From positions 1 through 7,460 of the forward strand of contig QIDJ01000058.1 of assembly GCA_003228395.1 (NCBI GenBank): 7,460 bases of DNA. The letters run 5' to 3'. A program made the position numbers and the translations under genes. This DNA comes from Flammeovirgaceae bacterium (GTDB taxonomy: Bacteria > Bacteroidota > Bacteroidia > Cytophagales > Cyclobacteriaceae). Each line of letters starts with the position of its first letter. Position 1 is the stretch's first letter. This document shows positions 7,222 to 7,460 of this stretch, one piece after another. The notes under the pieces are model-generated. The model had not been told where the DNA came from. It did not search any database and saw only the letters and a program-made list of their open reading frames with translations.

Positions 7222-7334
7222 AAATGAAGCTCATACTGGCCTATATAATCGGTCGTTATGTTAACGCGTATATATGTTGAGCTTTTGCCGATTATTGACT
7301 AATATGCCTGGCTCAACTGAATTATACTGCAGCG

Positions 7335-7460
7335 ATGACGGATGAATTAAAAAAAATTAACCGGTGGTACAAAGATAACCGCCGTTTTGTAATTGCTACC
7401 GTGATAAAAACCTGGGGTTCTGCTCCACGAATTCCGGGTTCGCTCATGGCAATCTCCGAT
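7335..7460 (+). CDS. XdhC/CoxI-family molybdenum cofactor chaperone, 5' part
   Basis: The first 42 codons of a gene that runs off the right edge. Residues 18-40 (FVIATVIKTWGSAPRIPGSLMAI) match the signature opening of the XdhC/CoxI family, usually written 'ATV..T.GS.PR..GS.M'. XdhC binds molybdenum cofactor, keeps it available for sulfuration and helps insert it into xanthine dehydrogenase and related molybdenum hydroxylases; CoxI/CoxF paralogues serve carbon monoxide dehydrogenase-type enzymes. The fragment does not tell which subfamily it is. The ATG at 7335 is chosen because the frame has a TGA at 7296-7298 and no ATG between. No Shine-Dalgarno sequence is seen. A molybdenum hydroxylase operon may well lie to the right of the window (inference). 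Confidence 0.87.
   Translation, partial: MTDELKKINRWYKDNRRFVIATVIKTWGSAPRIPGSLMAISD

Noticed and set aside
7306..7332. Possible sigma54 promoter (TGGC...TGC) just before the XdhC-type gene
   Set aside because: The GG and GC elements are several bases too far apart for a -24/-12 promoter.

Overview
The window looks like chromosomal DNA from a member of the Bacteroidota. The evidence is moderate-to-low GC, A/T-rich start regions without clear Shine-Dalgarno sequences, and two signal peptides whose predicted mature ends begin Gln-Glu (the 'Q-rule' described for signal peptidase I substrates of this phylum). The protein families also fit: a WD40-caspase fusion, a CHASE2 protein and a PQQ-type propeller. 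No mobile element, tRNA, rRNA or CRISPR array is visible. I cannot place the organism below phylum.

Left part (1-1080): the 3' end of a gene for a PQQ/BamB-like beta-propeller protein whose start lies outside the window. It is followed by an 88-base gap that holds a 19-bp-stem hairpin and a sigma70-like promoter candidate overlapping the gene's stop codon.

Centre (1081-6291): three tightly packed same-strand genes with two 12-base gaps, almost certainly one operon. They encode (i) a 1069-residue secreted protein with WD40 repeats, a beta-sandwich-like linker and a C-terminal caspase/metacaspase-like (C14) domain with an intact His/Cys dyad; (ii) a 259-residue secreted protein with a weakly FecR-like N-terminal part; and (iii) a 398-residue membrane protein with an extracytoplasmic CHASE2 sensor domain and 1+3 membrane segments, but no kinase, cyclase or other output domain. 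All three place their main domains outside the cytoplasmic membrane. The set reads as a possible periplasmic sense-and-cleave module in which the caspase may replace the missing output of the CHASE2 sensor. This is the most interesting part of the window, and the mechanism is inference.

Right part (6292-7460): a separate group linked to molybdenum. It holds a small NifX/NifB-type (dinitrogenase Fe-Mo cofactor family) protein, a convergent small stand-alone PAS-like protein on the minus strand, and, divergent from that across a 231-base gap, the first 42 codons of an XdhC/CoxI-family molybdenum cofactor chaperone gene. The divergent gap carries a perfect 6-4-6 inverted repeat that may be an operator.
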